Source: Macrothele yani (Eukaryota; Arthropoda; Arachnida; Araneae; Macrothelidae). Taken from it: 64,000 bases of DNA. The stretch lies in NCBI GenBank assembly GCA_039090855.1, contig CM077010.1:48812905-48876904 (forward strand), written 5' to 3'. The position numbers and the translations under genes were made by a program. Shown here piece by piece: positions 45,011-56,708 of this stretch (the stretch's first letter is position 1; every line of letters begins with the position of its first letter). Under the pieces are notes generated by a model, which did not search any database, had not been told where the DNA came from, and saw only the letters and a list, made by a program, of their open reading frames with translations.

Positions 45011-46639
45011 AGTAAAAGAAAAATAGGAGCATGACGGAAACAACCCTAGGCGTTCTCCCCATTGTCCTACCACTATAGCACGGTATCATATTCAAAATGA
45101 CCGCATCCGCAATTGAAACTAGTTAACAAAATAAAAGGAAGGACGGTATGACCGCTCCGATGGGAATATTTGTTTTCAGAGTTAATATTTGTCTTCCTAG
45201 GACCGAATAGGAAATCTGCATGTTTGGTTGGTACAGCATATGATTTAGCAATTCTCATTTTACCCGTATGAGGTGAAGAGACTGAATACAGGAAAAATAC
45301 TCTATACATTTAGAGGAAAAAAGAACATTAGGATTTCAGTGGGGAAGGAAATGCGTTTTTTTATTTCATTTTCAAAAGGATTTTGAATTATTTGTTTTAA
45401 CGTAATTGCTAATGAAATCCAGATTGCTAATATGATAAAAAGAGAAACTAAATAAAAATGCGTACACTACAAAATTTAGGTAACTCCTCACTCAATCCAG
45501 TTTGATACGACGTGGTTTGGTTGTTAAGATATTATTCTATTACGATGATGAACTTACTTCTGAAAAAATGCAAATATTACACAATTTTATTTTTTAAAAA
45601 GAAGAAAATGGCCGGTGATCAATCTAGGGACCCCAATTAAGAATTTTTTTCATCAACGACTAACACCCCAGGTACGATCCTTAAAAACTCCCAGTAAATG
45701 GAAGGTGATTCCACCACCACCGACAAGAGAAATTCACATACAACACAAGATAATTTGATTAAACATATGTTCCAGGTTAACTAAAAATTTATTTTGTGCT
45801 ACCAGGCACATGTTGGAAAAACACTCGACACAAGGAAACTTCAGGTGGCTAGGCCGAATAAAAAAATAATTTAGCTATGAATTTTAGAGTCCAGAGTATG
45901 TTAACAGTCCTAAATAATCCTCTCAGAAACCCTGGTCTGCAAACCAAGTAGTTTTCACCTGTGTGGTTTAGAGGATGGAGGAGGTAAGTGGCACAATTTG
46001 GTTACCAGCCTGCCTTACAAAAATCATCAAAGAATGTGATCATTCACTCAAAGAGTGTTAAGAGCTTAATGCTCGATGTGCATATCTGATACCTGTTGAA
46101 CCTTGAGCTAAATGCTCTTTACAATTTAGATTTAGATGGTTAAGGGTGACATTTTATTCTTTTTTTCACAACACACTAATTTTGATCAGTTACCTGGAAA
46201 AATCTTTTCCTTACTTTACAGTACAGAAAACCAAACAAACAAAAATGTCAAGTCACTTTCCTCTCATTTGGGCTAACGAAAAAACCTGTTCTAACAGAAA
46301 ACCAAAATTAATATATTTCAATCCATTTCTTTGGGTCACTGGCATTAACTAGACATTTTTACAAAAAAAAAAAACAAAAAAACACTGACATTATATTACA
46401 TTTGTTGGTTCTGGCCAGACCATTAATTCCAAACATACATTTTGCATTTCCCTATTTTCCTCCCATTTTAATTTCACCTTCCCCCCATTTTTTTCCACCC
46501 CTGAATTTTAACCTTTTACATCATTCCATTTCTGATCAAGACACATTTTTTTTTTCTTTCAATTTTAGGTGGTCCTAATTTTTCTTTTCTTTTTTTTTCT
46601 CTTCATTTTTCCTCCTCTTTAAATTTTCCTTTTGATGCC
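45011..46639. other. Intron or upstream region; no gene recognised
   Basis: AT-rich. The - strand frame at 45309-45073 is open for 78 codons but matches nothing I know. T/C-rich tracts appear from 46430 to 46620. Confidence 0.4.
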
Positions 46640-47340
46640 GAATTGGAATTGGTGTTTGTGCTGTTGCTACGAGAGCCGGCACGCCGTGGAAACGGGGCCT
46701 GATGCGCTTATGATGACATGGTAGGATTTTCCTCTTCTCCTTCCTTTCTTTTATTCTTTTTCTTACTTACTCCCGATGCCGGCCTTTGAGGAGACTTTCT
46801 CTCTCTCACACGGCGACAGGCGGCAGCGATGTTACCGAGCGGGTTACGAGGCGTAATGCCCGCTATTGCCTCGGGACGATGTCAAGCACTTTTTCGCGCC
46901 ATCTCGGCAGCAGAGTAAACTTTGAGCCATGAAAAGAATTTGAAAAGAAAAGGATCGTTCCTACTGTTCTTGGGCCACCGCGGCCGCACGTTCCCGGTGC
47001 TGGAAGGTTACGGCAGGTTCGGCATCCGGACGTCCGTCGTGCGGACTCCCTCCTTTACTCGATTTTTTTTTATTTTTATTTTTTTATTGTGGGACTCTCC
47101 CTTACGAAGTCTGGTATCGAAGTGTCGAGCAGCACGCAAAAATTCTCCGCTCCTCGCCGAATCCGTTGCGCACGCGCCCGAAATGGCGGAAGGCAATTGG
47201 CCTGAAGTTAAGTCAGAAGGCGGAGAGAAAGACGCAATTCCCAGAAATCGCTCGCTTGCATCTTCTCGGAGTCAGGCTTGAACTTTGACCCACGAAAACG
47301 GGCGCTGCGGTGAACCTCGCAGAATTCCTCCCAAATCCTG
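46640..47340. promoter_or_regulatory. CpG-rich candidate promoter and 5' exon
   Basis: This is the most GC- and CpG-rich stretch of the window, set in CpG-poor AT-rich DNA. It contains GCGGCCGC, CGCACGCGCCCGAAATGGCGG and GCGCGAAAAAG. ATGGCGG/GCGCCAT phrases resemble YY1-type initiator elements. On the - strand a strong donor-like sequence (GGGA|GTAAGTAAG) at 46771/46770 could end a 5' UTR exon of the gene whose exons lie at 40.6, 17.2 and 12.0 kb. On the + strand an ATG at 47184 opens 32 codons (MAEGNWPEVKSEGGEKD), so the promoter could be bidirectional. No TATA box was needed or identified. Confidence 0.45.
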
Positions 47341-50012
47341 ACGTGTTCCTGTGCCAAGTGAAAAATGCCTTTTCGAAGTAAACAAGAGCATAAATAAATC
47401 GGACTTTCTGCACTGGTAAAGCTGGGAAAACGTCCTCACAGATGCCATTCTACAAATTTATCGCTTTTAGAAAAGCGACACCAGAAACTGTAGCCATTTT
47501 CTTTCTTTCTTTCTGAACAAAGACTTTTAGAGAACCACCTTTACAAAAATTCATTAAACAAATTAACTAACATTAACGAACATCGTTACAATTAACTTCG
47601 TAATGCCTAAAAATCGAATTCTCTCTAGCTACAGGTACGACGATCGGAATTACGAAAAAATAGCGTAACGCAACGATGTGTTATTTTGCCCTGATGCATT
47701 AAGCCACAATTTTATTCTTTTACTAAATGACTATTAAATATCCTTGGCGATAGCGCACGCGCAATTAATTTACGAAAGTCACTTCGTTACGGAGTGATCG
47801 CCGACCCGCTTTTTCTATCAGTCGCTGCATTATACTATCACTAGTTAATACCAAGTAAGATTCATACTAAAACCAACTAAATATTAATACTAAGCAAGAT
47901 TTTAATTACGAAAGGTTACTAAATTAAGCCCGATACACACAACAATGATTTTAATTACACGCTACTGACATGGCATAAACACGCGTTTTTTTCTCATTAG
48001 ATACAACTACAATACGATAAAATACCTCGTACACTATATGTTTACAAATTACTTTTCAATGTTAAAGCTTACAGAATAATACAATAAAAGAAATCGCGCT
48101 AACGACAGTAAATACGGAACTACAACCTTACAATTTTTCTTTTTATCGCTACGTTATCCCGACGATCAATAACGCCGAACGCCGCGGCGTCGCCGATAAT
48201 TTTAAACTGATACATCTAACACTATACATATATAAACTGCACTATACACTTAAGAAACTAAGGCAAATCGATTCATATACACTACATCATATACTGCATT
48301 AAAATAAACTTCACTAATATCTCTTCCCTGAAAGTAAACAGTGCACTAAAAAAATGCAATGGAAGGAAGAAAAACAAAACACTGCATGAAAGAAGAACAA
48401 CAAAAAAAAAACCCAGTAATATAGCATGATGTCAAACTTTCTTAAATCTACTTCCCAGCTAGTTACACATCCCTTATCTAGAAACAGACATCAGAAGGCT
48501 AACTTACCTAGACCTATTCACATAAATTTAACTAAATACACAGAGATCAACACTTCACAGAGAAATCAGAAAGAAAAGAAAATAAATGAAAAGAATTTAC
48601 TTGATTTTTCTTGACTCTTAAATCTATTTTTTTTTCTAACTTCCTCCTTGCCAAAGGGATTTGAGATCATCTCATGACAAAAAATCTCACTCTCATTGAG
48701 AGTGCGTGGATCTGGTGACGGGTTTTCCGATCCAAAAATATTGGCCCATTAATTTAGAGATCGGAAAAACGTCAACAGATCACCAGGGACTCCAACTTAA
48801 TGTTTTAATCGAAAGGAAAAAAGAAATTTCAGAAGAACTTTGAAGTGTAAAATCAGTATTTGGGAATTTTCCGTGTAAGTTAGTTTGACCTCCCCCCCCC
48901 ACACACACACTGGCAGTGTGAAGGAAACATACGCCATTGTCATTTCTGATATACATTCCTCAGTCGGTTTTCAATATTTCATTTTTCTGTTGCCTGTTCT
49001 AGAAGTATTCCCATACGAAGCATTTTTTTCCTGATGTGTATTCTTACAGGATTCTCCTTCGAAATACAAACTAGCAATTTTTGCGGGTTTTCATTGAATT
49101 TTTGGAAAATAATGCTATCACTATGTGGACTGCGTGCCTCATGAAAAGTGTGTGTGGGGGGAGGGGGGCATGTGTGTAACAAAGCATCTTAATTTCATCT
49201 AAAGGCGGCCAGACCTCCACCTTGCCCACGCATGAACAATATCACGGGCCGGCCCTGACAGCAGGGCAATAGGTTTGCAAAGAATCTGCTAGCAAGCTGT
49301 TGCTAAGAGAAGAGTGTTGGGTTTCCAAATGATACCTTTGTTTTGTAAACTGTAGTCAGGTAGAGTGTACGATTTGCTGCAGCATGCATGCTAGATGTCT
49401 GTACTTATTTGCTATCAACATGTGCGGACATCCGGAACTGTATCTGCACTGCTGTATCCACCATGACACCATGGGGTGCATAGCATTGCACTCTGCTTGG
49501 TTGGCATAACCTCAGGGTACTGCATCCCAGCTTTACAGATATTGATTATTCATATTTTCTTAGAGTTCAGTAATTTCCCAAATGGATTGCCGTTTCCTTC
49601 CCTGGGAATATAGAGAAGTAGGGACATTGTGCTCGACCTCTATACTTTTACTTTTTATATTCTGTTCGCTATGACAAACCAAAATAACTCATTCTACGTG
49701 AATGCTTTTCATTTACAGACCACAAATCAGAAAATTTTTTTTACTAGTACAAATATGTGTATATAATGGTTGTTTGGAGTAACAAATAAACTTATTAATA
49801 ATCTTCCGCTTGGGAAAAAAGCATCACTCCTTTAAGGCTGCAACCGTACTATTGTAATATCGTAAATATTAACTTTGGGTGCCTTAGACATATTTACCAT
49901 ATTCTAAAATTTGTATTCAAAGGAAAATTTGTGTAAATAAAAATGTTGAAAAGCTATTACGCGAAAAATAAAATTTTCACCAATGCATAATAACATATAG
50001 AATATATAGAAT
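47341..50012. other. Upstream region; no gene recognised
   Basis: 47580-48300 is AT-rich but still unusually CpG-dense (for example CGCCGAACGCCGCGGCGTCG near 48174), suggesting unmethylated DNA next to the promoter candidate. A cluster of hairpins lies at 48689-48786. The rest has no recognisable gene. Confidence 0.4.
48689..48786. repeat. Cluster of short inverted repeats
   Basis: CACTCTCA/TGAGAGTG (48689-48705) is followed by a larger inverted pair: CTGGTGA at 48712 with TCACCAG at 48780, and TGACG(GG)TTTTCCGATC at 48716 with GATCGGAAAAACGTCA at 48759. It could form a long imperfect hairpin. Function unknown. Confidence 0.5.
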
Positions 50013-50166
50013 GTGGGACGCTAACACCAGAAAACTAATTATAAATAATATTCCTCCTTTCCTCAAGTTTAAATCTACGCTTGACAATCCTTGGTTCCGA
50101 CGTAAAAAGTTAATATTCCAGCAGCAAACGCTGAAGCACATCATTCGCTCCAAATGAGTTAAAATC

Positions 50167-52290
50167 ATGGAGCTGGAATCCAAGTCTTTTAACCTGCACG
50201 CTGCTCTAACGCATCTGGTCTCACCTTTGGAGCTAGATATAATGCTGAGGAAAATAGATATGCTCATCAGCAGAGAGCGTAAAACCCACAGAGCTCGCCA
50301 CAAAGAGAAATTAGATAAACTCTGGGCAGAGCAGCACCCGAACGTTCCTCAGCATCAAGATTTTATAACTCCAGTCATTAATGTTTCTTCTAAGACACTT
50401 ACCCATTCAGAGCTTGTGATCCTGCAGAAAGGCCCGAAATTTACATTTGAGAGACCTCTTAGATACAAAGAAGTGGTGCCACAAATCGAAAGTGTCCTAT
50501 GGCATTTGCCAGTTATTGAGCGTGACCCTATCAGATACAAATGCGCAGCCATGCTTACAAGGATCATGAAGGCACGGAGTAGAAACTACATTCATAAGCT
50601 CCCTAATGAATTAAAGAGACTCAAAAATGATAGAGACATTGTTTTCCTGCTAACTGATAGTCGGGGCAGATCGCCATAATAGACGAGCAAGACTACGACA
50701 TAAAAATTCGTTCTTTCATTGATTCAAACGCCGTCATGCAGACAAAAGACCCTCTCAACAGATAGAAAGCAAGAGTCAGAAAAGCTGCTAATTTTAAAGC
50801 CTTTCCAGACGCCATCAAGCGAGGAGCGAAACTCCCTCCTGGGGCATCCATACCCAAATTATTCGGGAGATTAAAGCACCATAAAGAGGATAACCCAATC
50901 AGGCCGATCGTTTCAAGGAAGAGAGCACCATCAGCACACCGTGAGAAAGCCCTAGCAACTTTTCTTATGCCATTCCATCCGAACACAGAGTCCTTAGCTC
51001 CTCGAATGAGTTCATCTCCAAACTAAAAGGTATCACCCTTGCACAACATGAACTTATTGGCAGCTTTGATGTTATCTCCCTCTACCGCTCTGTTCCAATA
51101 CCGGAGGCTACGCAAAACATCAAACGAACCCTGACTGGAGCTAACCTTTATGATAAAGAAGTTCTGAAAGATATTTTTGCTGTTATTGACTTAGCTGTAG
51201 AATCCAACTTCTTTGCCTATGGCTCCCAAGTCTACAAGCAATTAAAAGGAGTCCCGATGGGTTCAGCCTTGTCTCCAATACTCGCTGAAGCCATCATGAG
51301 ACCTATTGAAGAGATTGTACTCACCACTCTTCCCAGGACACCAAGAGTATGGCTACGCTATGCAGACGATATCTTTTTTGTCTGGGAGCACGGAGAAGCC
51401 TACTTGCAAGACTTTATAGTAGACATAAACAACATACACGAGGACATTAAATTTGTGATAGAAATGGAAAATCAAGGAGAGTTACCTTATTTAGATGTGC
51501 TTGTGACGAAATTGACTTCAGGTACACTCTTTACCAATGTCTACTATAAACCCATGCACGTACCTAACCCTATTCCACCAGGATCAGCTAACCCAACAGC
51601 ACACAAGTATGCTCTATTCAAATACCGGGCTAAAAGAGCCAAAGATCTTTGCACCTTGAAGTCTGACTATGATGCCGAAATTAAGTCTTTGAAAGATCTT
51701 GTCTTTGCAGGAGGGTTTGACGTCTCCCGCGTAGTAGACACAATAGCGAAAGTTGAAGCCAACGCACTAGCTACACCGAACAGAAGAGCACCTTTAAAAT
51801 TCGTTGGTTTGATCCCGTACATCCCCAAAATATCTTATTTTATTAAAAATCACTTTCAGAAGAAAGGACTGGATGTCGGCCTAAAGCTTCTAAACCCATG
51901 ACAACCGTCCTCAGCACAGCAATAGGTAATAGTACCTTGAAGCTCACGGATGGGGGCATCTATTGCCTCCCATTGTTATACCCAGACTCCTCAACTAAAT
52001 TTTACGTAGGTCTCACAAAAAGATCATTTGAGGAGAGAATGAATGAGCACAAGAGGGACGTGGCACAAAAGAAGCTTTCTACATCCCTTGCCAAAGAAGT
52101 AGCTAACCATCAGGCTCAACCCCAATGGCAGAATGTCTTGAAGATCGCACCATATGGAGACGCAAGAACAGCTGCCATAAGGGAAACTGTTGAGATTTTA
52201 ACGCGGCAGGATGTATGCAACACAGATGTCTCTTTCGAACTACTGGTAGCTTGGAACCATCTGTTAGGCATCACAAGATGGACTTCATGA
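50167..52290 (+). pseudogene. Penelope-like RT/GIY-YIG polyprotein, copy C, several breaks
   Basis: Begins MELESKSFNLHAALTHLVSP, a charged N-terminal part, then FERPLRYKEVVPQIESV and LKNDRDIVFLLTDSRGR before a frameshift at about 50660. A stop at 50764-50766 (TAG) and further frameshifts follow. The palm region is open from 51257: MGSALSPILAEAIMRPIEE, the catalytic RYADDIFFVWEHG, GELPYLDVLVTK, then the connector to RRAPLKFVG. A frameshift near 51890 precedes the GIY-YIG endonuclease (51898-52290): GIYCLPLLYPDSSTKFYVG, RSFEERMNEHKRDV and a Glu in AAIRETVEIL. The RT would extend cDNA from the nick made by GIY-YIG. Inactive as it stands. Confidence 0.8.
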
Positions 52291-52457
52291 TTCTAGTTTC
52301 TTCCTAAAGTTTACATTTTTTGCTTTTGCATTAACCTTTAAGGTATTATATTCACCACGTTCCGTGGTTATTTCTGCGCGAGCTCCTCACGCGTGATTTC
52401 ATTTGTCATATTAGAATTAACGTTCTGTCTACAATTTTGATTCTGTATTCTCTATGT

Positions 52458-52500
52458 AATCGCCTGATGAAGCCGTCCGTTGACGAAGAAAGCTTGCGGA
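52458..52500 (+). ncRNA. Hammerhead-like motif in Penelope copy C
   Basis: CTGATGA (52464-52470), stem CCGTC/GACGA (one mismatch), GAAA (52488-52491), then GCTTGCGG, located in the 3' UTR. Same architecture as in copies A and B. Catalytic ability is unproven because stem III and the cleavage triplet are not obvious. Confidence 0.5.
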
Positions 52501-52560
52501 GTGAAATTCGTTTGATTTCTTACTTTGACACCAACAAATCGGATCATTATTTATAATTAG

Positions 52561-52834
52561 CAAAACAACATACTATTTACAAGCTGCGTGTATAAATTCA
52601 TTCGTACTCGTGGATTATCAGTCGAAAAACATTCGCTTCCCAACACAGAAAATATCTTCGAAACTCACTTTCTATGCTTGGCACAAAAATGTTATTTGAA
52701 AAACTATTGCGTTTTGGAATATAACCTAGCAAACGACTCTTCACTTATTTTGTGAGCAAGTGTTTTTCAGAAATATTATTTATTAAAAACTGTTACATCA
52801 CGGACAGGTTTTTTTATGCCACTAATGTATACAT
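52561..52834. other. Spacer between Penelope copy C and RTE copy 3
   Basis: AT-rich, no feature recognised. Confidence 0.4.
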
Positions 52835-52845
52835 ATATTTTATAA

Positions 52846-55800
52846 GGGATGTAAGGTCAGGTGATGCGTAACATCACAGCTTCTCCTTGACAAATGTCAA
52901 CCCCGCCTTCTCGTGGTACATCCTGTTCCCACTAAAGGGGCTCTGACGACCGCCAATAGCGGTATAACTATACCATCGGGATTAGAGGAAATGCTATCCC
53001 ACACTCACCAACTCGCTTGGCCAGCGTGGTGAGTTATGGCCAAACCCCTCCAAAATGACTCCACAACTTAAATCTTGGCCCTCAGTCTCCGGCAGCTGGA
53101 ATGTACCTGGCCAAGGCAGAGGCCAGTGCGACATGCAAGGCAGAGGGTGCTAAGAATCCCCGGAGGACCGGACTAGGCTGCCATCTGATGCTGACCTTGG
53201 CTACGTATAACGGACGCTCCCTATCTTCTGATTCAAGGCTTCTTGAATTGGAAGAGGAACTACAAAGGATCAAGTGGGACATCATCGGGCTAAGTGAGGT
53301 AAGGAGAAAAGGAGAAGATCTCATTGAACTGAAAAGTGGACATCTCTTCTACTATCGTGGGACAGATACTGGCAGAACTAGTGGTGTTGGATTTATAATA
53401 AACAAGAAACTGAAGGATAAAGTTGTAGAAGTAGAAAGTTCCTCTGACAGAGCTGCACAACTCGTTATCCAACTGTCGAGAAGATACCAGGCTCAGATTA
53501 TTCAAACTTATGCACCCACCACAAGTCATGCTGAAGAAGAAATTGAAGAATTTTATGAGGAAATTCGTGATCTAAATAATAAAGGTAAGCAGCACTTGAA
53601 GATAATTATGGGAGATTTCAATGCAAAAATAGGGCAACGGCAACAGAATGAAACTTCAGTAGGTAAATTCGGTCACGGCAACAGAAACCAGCGTGGGAAT
53701 ACTCTCGTAGAGTTTGCAGAGGCAGAAGGGTTTTTCATCTTGAACTCCTTTTTCAAGAAAAAGCCACACAGGAAATGGACATGGAGACATCCAAATGGGA
53801 CGACAAGTGAAATTGATTTTATTATGTGTAACAAAAAATTCGTCATAGAAGACTGCAGTGTGCTAAACAAGTTCAACACAGGCAGTGACCATAGATTGGT
53901 GAGATGCAAAAGATGCACCTCAACACTAAACTCGAACGTAGCAAGCTCATAAGACAAACAAAATCTATTGACATAACCAACCTTAAAAAACACCATAATA
54001 CCTTCAAATTGGAACTGAAGAACAGATTCTCTGCTTTAGAAGGCCTAACATCGGAAGAAGTGGATATTTCTGAAGTTAACAGAAAAGTAACCAAAGCTCT
54101 TATGGAAACAGCAACAAAATTAGCTGGGTCTAAGAACAAATTGCATGTGAACAAATTATCAGGAAAAACCAAAATGTTGATGCAAAAAAGAAGAGTGATG
54201 AGGACAACTAAAGAAGATGTGACTTCCAAAGTGGAATATATAGAGCTATGCAAGACAGTACGAAAAAGTATCACTGAAGACGTAAGGAAATTCAACTGTG
54301 AACTAGTAAGGAAAACAATTGAAAACAACCAAAGCCTAAAGATAGCAAAGGGACATCTCAGTAAGGGGAAAAAACAGATTATGGCACTGAGAAAAGAAGA
54401 TGGTTCTGCAACAAGAAATAGATGCGAAATTTTGACAAGAGTGAAAGATTTCTACTCCAAATTATATGAAAGGGATGATACATGTACTCCAGACATCATG
54501 AAAGGTACCAGTACCAGAGTTCTTCCAGTCCTTCCAGCAGAAGTTGCACATGCAATCAAGAACATGAAGCGGGAAAAGCTCCAGGAGAAGATGGAATTAC
54601 TGTAGAAATCATACAAGAAGCAAGTGGAGAAATCGAAACAGTACTCGCCCAAATTTTCACTCGATGCCTTAATGAAGGGAAAATTCCTGAGGATTGGAAC
54701 AACGCTACAATGATCTTGCTACATAAAAAAGGTGACATTGAGGATCTCAGGAACTACAGACCTATCAGCCTCCTATCAGTGGTTTATAAAATCTTCACTA
54801 AAGTTCTTTCACACCGCTTGAAGGTGACACTGGACATGGCTCAACCGAGAGAACAAGCTGGATTCAGGAGTGGCTACAGCACAATAGATCATATCCACGT
54901 ACTGAGAGAACTAATTGAAAGAGCGAGGGAATATGAACTTCCATTGTGCATGGCTTTTATCGATTATGAAAAAGCCTTTGATTCGGTGAAACAATCAGCA
55001 GTTGCAATGGCTCTGAAATCCTGCGGTATTGAAGATGCATACATTAATATTATTAATAACATCTATGAAGATGCAAGTGCAAAGATTCGGCTGTTTGAAA
55101 ATACAACACATAAAAATTGGAAAAGGAGTGAGACAAGGTGACACCATATCTCCGAAGCTCTTTAATGCCACATTGGAAAAGGTCTTTCAATCACTGAACT
55201 GGGAAAACAAAGGGATAAAGATTAATGGAGATTATCTAACCCACCTTCGTTTTGCTGATGACAGTCATTTTTGCAACTACCCCATCAGAGCTACAGAGTA
55301 TGATCCAGGAACTTGCTGACAAGAGTAAAGAAGTGGGATTAAAAATGAACTTTCAGAAGACAAAAGTGATGTTCAATGCTTTTACAAGAAATGAAGATTT
55401 ATCGACTGATGGAGAAAAGCTGGAGGTAACAGGCACATACGTTTATCTTGGACAGCAGATATCAAGTGAGGGTCACATTGGTGAAGAAATTAATCGGCGT
55501 ACAAAACTTGCCTGGAGAGCTTTTGGAAGAAACAGCATAATTTTCAAGAGCAATATGCCATTATGTCTTAAAAGAAAAGTGTTTGATCAATGCATCCTTC
55601 CAGTGCTTACGTATGGTGCAGAGACGTGGACCTTGGCTAAAAGAGACATACAAAGGCTGCAGACAACTCAAAGCAGCATGGAGAGGTGCATGCTTGGTGT
55701 AACCAGGAGAGATAAGAAGAGGAACACGTGGATCCGAAAAATGACAAGAGTGGAAGACATCATGATCAGAGTTAAATCCCTGAAATGGCAATGGGCTGGA

Positions 55801-56030
55801 CATACTGCCAGAAGAACAGACCATCGATGGACAGCCGAAATTTTAGATTGGATTCCAAGGGACAGGAAAAGACCCAGAAGAAGACCACATGGAAGATGGG
55901 TGGATGAAATTCGAAAGTATGTAGGAGTGACATGGAGGAGACTGGCACAAGACAGACCGTTGTGGAGGAAACTTGGGGAGACCTTCGTCTAGCAGTGGAT
56001 TGATAATGGTTGACAATGATGATGATGATG
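52846..56030 (+). mobile_element. RTE retrotransposon, copy 3 (near full length)
   Basis: A perfect ATATTTTATAA stands at 52835-52845 and 56031-56041. The element starts GGGATGTAAGGTCAGG and ends in (GAT)n-G. It is colinear with copy 1 and slightly 5'-truncated. Confidence 0.9.
53101..55992 (+). pseudogene. RTE endonuclease-RT reading frame, copy 3, with frameshifts
   Basis: The endonuclease region (53101-53952) keeps TYNGRSL, IIGLSEVRRKGEDL, IIMGDFNAKIG, TSEIDFIMC and TGSDHRLVRC. A 2-base insertion at about 53908 shifts the frame into the linker (53904-54605). A 1-base loss near 54570 shifts into the RT (54482-55141, with NYRPISLLSVVYKIF and AFIDYEKAFDSV). Two further small deletions, near 55108 and in the catalytic box near 55262 (FADD is broken), precede the C-terminal part, which ends at a TAG (55990-55992) where copies 1 and 2 have Gln. 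Same protein as copy 1 but with different breaks. Confidence 0.8.
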
Positions 56031-56041
56031 ATATTTTATAA

Positions 56042-56474
56042 AACCATTTATTCTTTGCAGGGAAATAATAGCGATTCCTTAATTTTCCCTCTAATTTTTG
56101 CAACATCCCTAAATGCTGATACAAATTTGCAAAATGCCGCCAGCGGACGAAATCGGTCTCAACGAATATAACGGAAGAAAAATGCACCGATATATTCGAC
56201 CATTATTAGGCTCTCTGTATGAACCTAAAAATGTTAACATTATGAACTTTGTAATTATGTGCTTGGTTTATTCCTGTGTAGTACTGGAGAAATACGGATT
56301 AATGTGCGCCCTATGCCCATAGCACAGATGCTTTATATTTCAAGTCACGTGTAATTTCTTGATTGCAAGCGCAATCGGAGCACAACTAGTGTTTTTTTCA
56401 GGATTTTTTGGCCGGGGAAAGGGGGCAAGCCAAATGGAACCTTAGAGGGGGCAAGTTTTCCATTTGCTACATAT
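56042..56474. other. No gene recognised
   Basis: AT-rich spacer. The open frame at 56113-56322 (69 codons) lacks any known motif. Confidence 0.35.
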
Positions 56475-56708
56475 CATCATCAACCATTATCAATCTACTG
56501 CTGGACGAAGGTCTCCCCAAGTTTCCTAAACAACGGTCTGTCTTGTGCTAGTCTCCTCCATGTCACTCCCGCATACTTTCGAATTTCATCCACCCATCTC
56601 CCATGCGGTTTTCTTCTGGGTCTTTTCCTGTCCCTTGGAATCCAATCTAAAATTTCGGCTGTCCATCGATGGTCTGTCCTTCTGGCAGTATGCCCAGCCT
56701 ATTGCCAT
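56475..56708 (-). mobile_element. RTE 3'-end fragment (5'-truncated copy 4)
   Basis: Reverse complement of the last ~230 bp of the RTE copies, from the region encoding WQWAGHTARRTDHRW to the ATGATG-type tail. It ends abruptly at CAATAGGCTGGGC. An ACATAT beside the tail and CATATA beside the truncation hint at an ATATG duplication. Ordinary dead-on-arrival LINE fragment. Confidence 0.8.

Larger units (their letters stand above)
50013..52560 (+). mobile_element. Penelope-like element, copy C (most complete)
   Basis: Extends from GTGGGACGCTAACACC to TTATTTATAATTAG. The bases CTAATTATAAATAAT near the 5' end recur inverted at the 3' end, a short terminal inverted repeat. The first 35 bases match, reversed, the extra 3' bases of copy B. 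It carries the RT region that copy B lost and the N-terminal region that copy A lost. No clear target duplication. Confidence 0.75.

Noticed and set aside
46922..47281. 119-codon + strand frame in the CpG-rich region
   Set aside because: It includes a T-run (FFFIFIFLL) and has no homologous feature; open frames are expected by chance in GC-rich promoters.
50013..52560. Target duplication for Penelope copy C (AACATA on both sides)
   Set aside because: The 6-mer is not at the same distance from the two ends and is too AT-rich to be convincing.
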